Assembly (NCBI RefSeq): GCF_014199985.1
Contig: NZ_JACHOS010000018.1
Span: forward strand, 1 to 64,000
Reading direction: 5' to 3'
Length of the DNA stretch: 64,000 nucleotides
DNA from: Methylorubrum rhodesianum
Lineage (GTDB): Bacteria; Pseudomonadota; Alphaproteobacteria; Rhizobiales; Beijerinckiaceae
The notes under the pieces: model-generated
Databases searched by the model: none
What the model was told of the DNA's origin: nothing
Seen by the model: the letters and a program-made list of their open reading frames with translations, nothing else
In this document: piece by piece, positions 58,698 to 64,000 of the stretch
Position numbering within the stretch: position 1 is the first letter of the stretch
How the letters are laid out: every line of letters starts with the position of its first letter
Translations under genes and position numbers: made by a program

Positions 58698-59954
58698 ATG
58701 ACAATCAAAACAAAGCTTCTGGCCGCGGGCGCGGCACTCTCCACGCTGAGCGCCACCGCACTGCCGGTTCTCGCCGCCGACATGCCCGCCGCCGCACCGG
58801 CGCCTGTTGTCGTCGAGGAGCATTGTAAAGCTGCGATCTCGACCCCGACCTTCGGCGGCCTCATCAAGGCGAACCCGAACCCGGCCTGCTTCGTCACGGG
58901 ACTGGGCGACATCTATGTCGGCGGCGCGATCACCGGCTTCGCCTATTCCCAGACCAACGCCTTCGGCATTCTCTCGCCGAGCGCCGAGCAGGACCGCTAC
59001 GGCCGCGTCGATTTCACGAACCTCCAGGGCTGGATCCAGAAGGCCGACGGCCCCCTGCAGTTCTACGTCCATGCCGGCCTGTACTCGATTCCGGCGCTCG
59101 GCCTGCCGCTCTACTCCTCGTTCGAGCAGACCCAGTCGCTGTTCGGCCCGGTGCCGGTCGCCTTCGGCAAGTGGCAGATCAACGATGAGTGGTCGATCCA
59201 GGCCGGCCGGATGTTCACCAACATCGGCTCCGAGCTGCTGTTCTCCTACCAGAACCTCAACATCTCCCGCGGTCTGGTCTTCAACCAGGAGAACTTCATC
59301 AACCAGGGCGTTCAGGTGAACTACGCGAGCGGTCCGTTCGCGGCGGCGGTCTCGGTGAATGACGGGTTCTACTCGGGCGAGCTGAACTGGGTGACCGGCC
59401 TTGCCACCTACAAGATCGACGACTCGAACACGATCGGCATCAACGGCGGCACGCATTTCAGCGACTTCGATTCCTCGACCCGCAGCCCGCGCTTTCAGTT
59501 CGCGACGATCAACTCGCTGCAGAACAGCAGCATCATCAGCGTGAACTACACCTACGCCAACGGGCCGTGGATCATCTCGCCGTACTTCCAGTACACCAAC
59601 GTCGCGCGCAAGGATAACTACTTCAGCCCGATCATCGGTGGTGAGACCTGGGGCGGCGCGCTGCTCGCCGGCTACGCCTTCAACGAGAACTTCGGTCTGG
59701 CCGGCCGCGTCGAGTACATCGCGCAGTCGGGCACTCGCTTCGACACCCTGAGCGCGACCAGCCTCCTGTACGGCCCGGGCAGCTCGGCCTTCTCGTTCAC
59801 GATCACCCCGACCTTCACCTGGGACCGCTACTTCGTCCGCGGCGAGTTCGCGACGGTGCAGGCCTACGACGTCACCCCCGGCTTCGGCTTCGGACGCGAC
59901 GGCACCAAGCGCTCGCAGGAGCGCTACCTGGTCGAGACCGGCTTCACCTTCTGA
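58698..59954 (+). CDS. Outer membrane beta-barrel porin (BBP2-like)
   Basis: 418 residues. The start ATG 58698 gives MTIKTKLLAAGAALSTLS, a Sec signal peptide cut near LAA-DMP (about residue 28). The mature part has alternating hydrophobic beta strands and ends in aromatic TGFTF, typical for a barrel. It shares the BBP2/DUF1597-type pattern with outer-membrane proteins seen beside amtB in Methylobacteria. Solute is unknown; nearby nitrogen genes are only a hint. Confidence 0.82.
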   Translation: MTIKTKLLAAGAALSTLSATALPVLAADMPAAAPAPVVVEEHCKAAISTPTFGGLIKANPNPACFVTGLGDIYVGGAITGFAYSQTNAFGILSPSAEQDRYGRVDFTNLQGWIQKADGPLQFYVHAGLYSIPALGLPLYSSFEQTQSLFGPVPVAFGKWQINDEWSIQAGRMFTNIGSELLFSYQNLNISRGLVFNQENFINQGVQVNYASGPFAAAVSVNDGFYSGELNWVTGLATYKIDDSNTIGINGGTHFSDFDSSTRSPRFQFATINSLQNSSIISVNYTYANGPWIISPYFQYTNVARKDNYFSPIIGGETWGGALLAGYAFNENFGLAGRVEYIAQSGTRFDTLSATSLLYGPGSSAFSFTITPTFTWDRYFVRGEFATVQAYDVTPGFGFGRDGTKRSQERYLVETGFTF

Positions 59955-60014
59955 GGGACGCGCCGATCCGCCTGCGGAAGCCGGATCGCACGAAACCGGA
60001 CTTGGTCCAATCTG

Positions 60015-60042
60015 GGAAGCCTCGGAGAAATCCGGGGCTTCC
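60015..60042 (+). terminator. Probable terminator of the porin gene
   Basis: GGAAGCCTCGG/CCGGGGCTTCC (11 bp, one G-U pair) with loop AGAAAT, 60 bases after the stop, followed by TGCATTTCC. Confidence 0.6.
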
Positions 60043-60206
60043 TGCATTTCCGGGCAGGGCCGGACGATCGCCTGAAGACGTCGCGCACCGGCAGACGGGC
60101 GATGTCGAGCGCTGCGGGCGGTGTCCGCTTTGTGGGACCCACTTAGCCCGCCGTTAACCGCCCCGCATTAGCCTTACCGGATCGTTGACACCGGACCGGT
60201 TTGCGC

Positions 60207-62819
<2,613 letters not shown>

Positions 62820-62853
62820 CGCGACGCTCACCATCACATCGAATCATCGCCCG

Positions 62854-62886
62854 GCGCGCCGCCCTCGAACGAGGGCGGCGCGCTTT
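62854..62886 (+). terminator. Strong terminator of ftsK
   Basis: GCGCGCCGCCCTC pairs with GAGGGCGGCGCGC (13-14 bp), loop GAAC, followed by TTTCGCGTTT. It starts 35 bases after the ftsK stop. Confidence 0.75.
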
Positions 62887-62933
62887 CGCGTTTCGGCGGC
62901 GCGTTCTCCCTCGACAACGGCTACGCTTGAAAA

Positions 62934-62949
62934 TATAGCATCAGCTATA
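62934..62949 (+). promoter_or_regulatory. Palindrome upstream of the TonB receptor (candidate metal-regulator site)
   Basis: TATAGC-ATCA-GCTATA, perfect 6-bp arms in an AT-rich patch, 20 bases before the receptor start. Zur or Fur/Mur-type operators in alphaproteobacteria are AT-rich dyads of similar size. The match is to the type only. Confidence 0.45.
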
Positions 62950-62968
62950 AGTTCGAGTGAGAGGTCTT

Positions 62969-64000
62969 ATGTCGAGGAAGCGCTATGGACTCGGCTGCTG
63001 GACCGGGATCGGTGCCGGGCTGGGCATTGCCGGTCTCGCCGCGTCGCCGCTCCAGGCCGAGGAGGTATCCCTGGACGAGATCAGTGTGACGTCTGACAAG
63101 CCGGCAGGGCGACAGGGCACGGGCTCGGCACGGGATCCGGCCGGCTCGGCCGGCGTGCTTCCGGTGATGACCGACCGCTTCTCCACCGTGACCGTTGTTT
63201 CCGGGGCTGAGCTCGCCCGCTCGCAGCCGACCTCGCTCGGCGAAGCCCTGTTCGACAGACCGGGTCTGTCGGCGACCACCTTCGCGCCGGGCTCGGCCTC
63301 GCGGCCGATCATCCGTGGCCTCGACAATCACCGCGTCCGCATCCTTGAGAACGGCACCGGGGTGCAGGACATGTCGGATCTCGGCGAGGACCACGCCGTT
63401 CCGATCAACCCCTTGATCAACGACCGGATCGAGGTGATCCGCGGGCCGGCCGGCCTGCGCTACGGATCCCAGGCGGTCGGCGGCGTCGTCTCGGTGGAGA
63501 ACAACCGCATTCCGACGAGCATTCCGCCGGGTGGTAGCGCCGGCCGGGTGACGACCGGCTACTCGGCCGTCGATAACGGCCGCAACGTTGCCGCGACCGT
63601 CGATGCCGGCAGCGACCACGTCGCCGTCCATGCGGATGCCTTCAGAAGCGCGGCGGACGACTACAACACGCCGCTCGGCATCCAACGCAACTCCTTCAAC
63701 GAGTCCCAGGGCGGGGCCTTCGGCACCTCCTACCTGTTCGACCGCGGCTTCGTCGGCCTGTCCTTCAGCCACTTCGATTCGGTCTACGGCATCCCCGGCC
63801 TCGGATCCGCGTCGCAGCGGACCCGTCTCGATCCGGTGCAGGACAAGCTGCAGGCGCGCGGCGAGTACCGTCCGCTGGACGGGCCTTTCGCGGCGATCCG
63901 GTTCTGGACCGGCGGCTCGAACTACCGGCACAACGAATTCGGCACCGGTCCGAACGGCGTCGAGGGGATCGAGGCGGTGTTCAAGAACCGCGCGGTCGAG
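62969..64000 (+). CDS. TonB-dependent outer-membrane receptor, ZnuD-like (N-terminal part, cut by right edge)
   Basis: 344 residues visible. A signal peptide (MSRKRYGLGCWTG... SPLQA, cut at about residue 30) is followed by a TonB box-like LDEISVT near residues 35-41 and a plug domain: RPIIRGLDNHRVRIL, IEVIRGPAGLRYGSQAVGG. The GVQDMSDLGEDHA segment fits ZnuD-type receptors (zinc uptake), but substrate cannot be fixed. GAGAGG precedes the ATG. The upstream palindrome supports metal control. The barrel lies outside the window. Confidence 0.85.
   Translation, partial: MSRKRYGLGCWTGIGAGLGIAGLAASPLQAEEVSLDEISVTSDKPAGRQGTGSARDPAGSAGVLPVMTDRFSTVTVVSGAELARSQPTSLGEALFDRPGLSATTFAPGSASRPIIRGLDNHRVRILENGTGVQDMSDLGEDHAVPINPLINDRIEVIRGPAGLRYGSQAVGGVVSVENNRIPTSIPPGGSAGRVTTGYSAVDNGRNVAATVDAGSDHVAVHADAFRSAADDYNTPLGIQRNSFNESQGGAFGTSYLFDRGFVGLSFSHFDSVYGIPGLGSASQRTRLDPVQDKLQARGEYRPLDGPFAAIRFWTGGSNYRHNEFGTGPNGVEGIEAVFKNRAVE

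Overview
The window is a high G+C stretch of alphaproteobacterial chromosome. Gene content and order (yceD-plsX-fabH-ihfA-merR, purM-purN, hdaA-ppk-ppx, glnK-amtB, homospermidine synthase beside an ornithine decarboxylase, BBP2-like porin) point to the Rhizobiales/Hyphomicrobiales, most likely Methylobacteriaceae (Methylobacterium/Methylorubrum). That placement is inferred from gene content and protein flavour, not from a database search. Coding density is high, most genes are housekeeping, and I see no insertion sequence, prophage, CRISPR array, rRNA or tRNA gene.

Layout. 1-3.1 kb: polyamine genes (hss, cut by the window edge, and an ornithine/lysine decarboxylase with a structured 5' leader) with a GNAT gene between them. 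3.8-8.0 kb: orphan periplasmic glucan protein opgD, a GNAT, an old-yellow-enzyme reductase and a HAD phosphatase. 7.9-13.5 kb: the conserved envelope/lipid block bamE, ubiquinol-cytochrome c chaperone, yceD, plsX, fabH, ihfA and a MerR regulator. 14.4-19.4 kb: the prkA-yeaH-spoVR stress kinase operon. 19.5-28.1 kb: purMN, an AI-2E/PerM family membrane protein, an unknown gene, hdaA and the polyphosphate pair ppk-ppx. 29.1-32.8 kb: an aspartate aminotransferase divergent from an unusually long fused CoA-transferase. 33.2-38.0 kb: a chemoreceptor, then rpsB-tsf-pyrH. 38.1-42.4 kb: a mixed segment with ppa, a secreted repeat protein, a GNAT, a tyrosine-phosphatase-like protein and a WcbI-like protein. 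42.4-51.4 kb, opposite strand: frr-uppS-cdsA-dxr-rseP-bamA-lpxD. 51.9-56.1 kb: a second chemoreceptor, a UbiH-like hydroxylase and thioesterase tesB. 56.4-64 kb: glnK-amtB behind a sigma-54 promoter, a porin, ftsK, and the start of a ZnuD-like TonB receptor.

Most notable. The translation/isoprenoid/envelope cluster that usually reads rpsB-tsf-pyrH-frr-uppS-cdsA-dxr-rseP-bamA-lpxD is split after pyrH, and its second half is inverted about 13 kb away. Two copies of a dispersed intergenic repeat lie just inside the pyrH-side breakpoint. Other points worth checking: the CoA-transferase carries a roughly 150-residue C-terminal extension and has a perfect dyad upstream; the porin has a perfect 11-bp dyad upstream; bamA is followed by a near-ideal terminator inside the envelope cluster; and a HAD gene and bamE overlap tail to tail by 64 bp. 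I found no convincing undescribed multi-gene system; the best leads are the CoA-transferase fusion, the decarboxylase leader and the phosphatase-WcbI pair.
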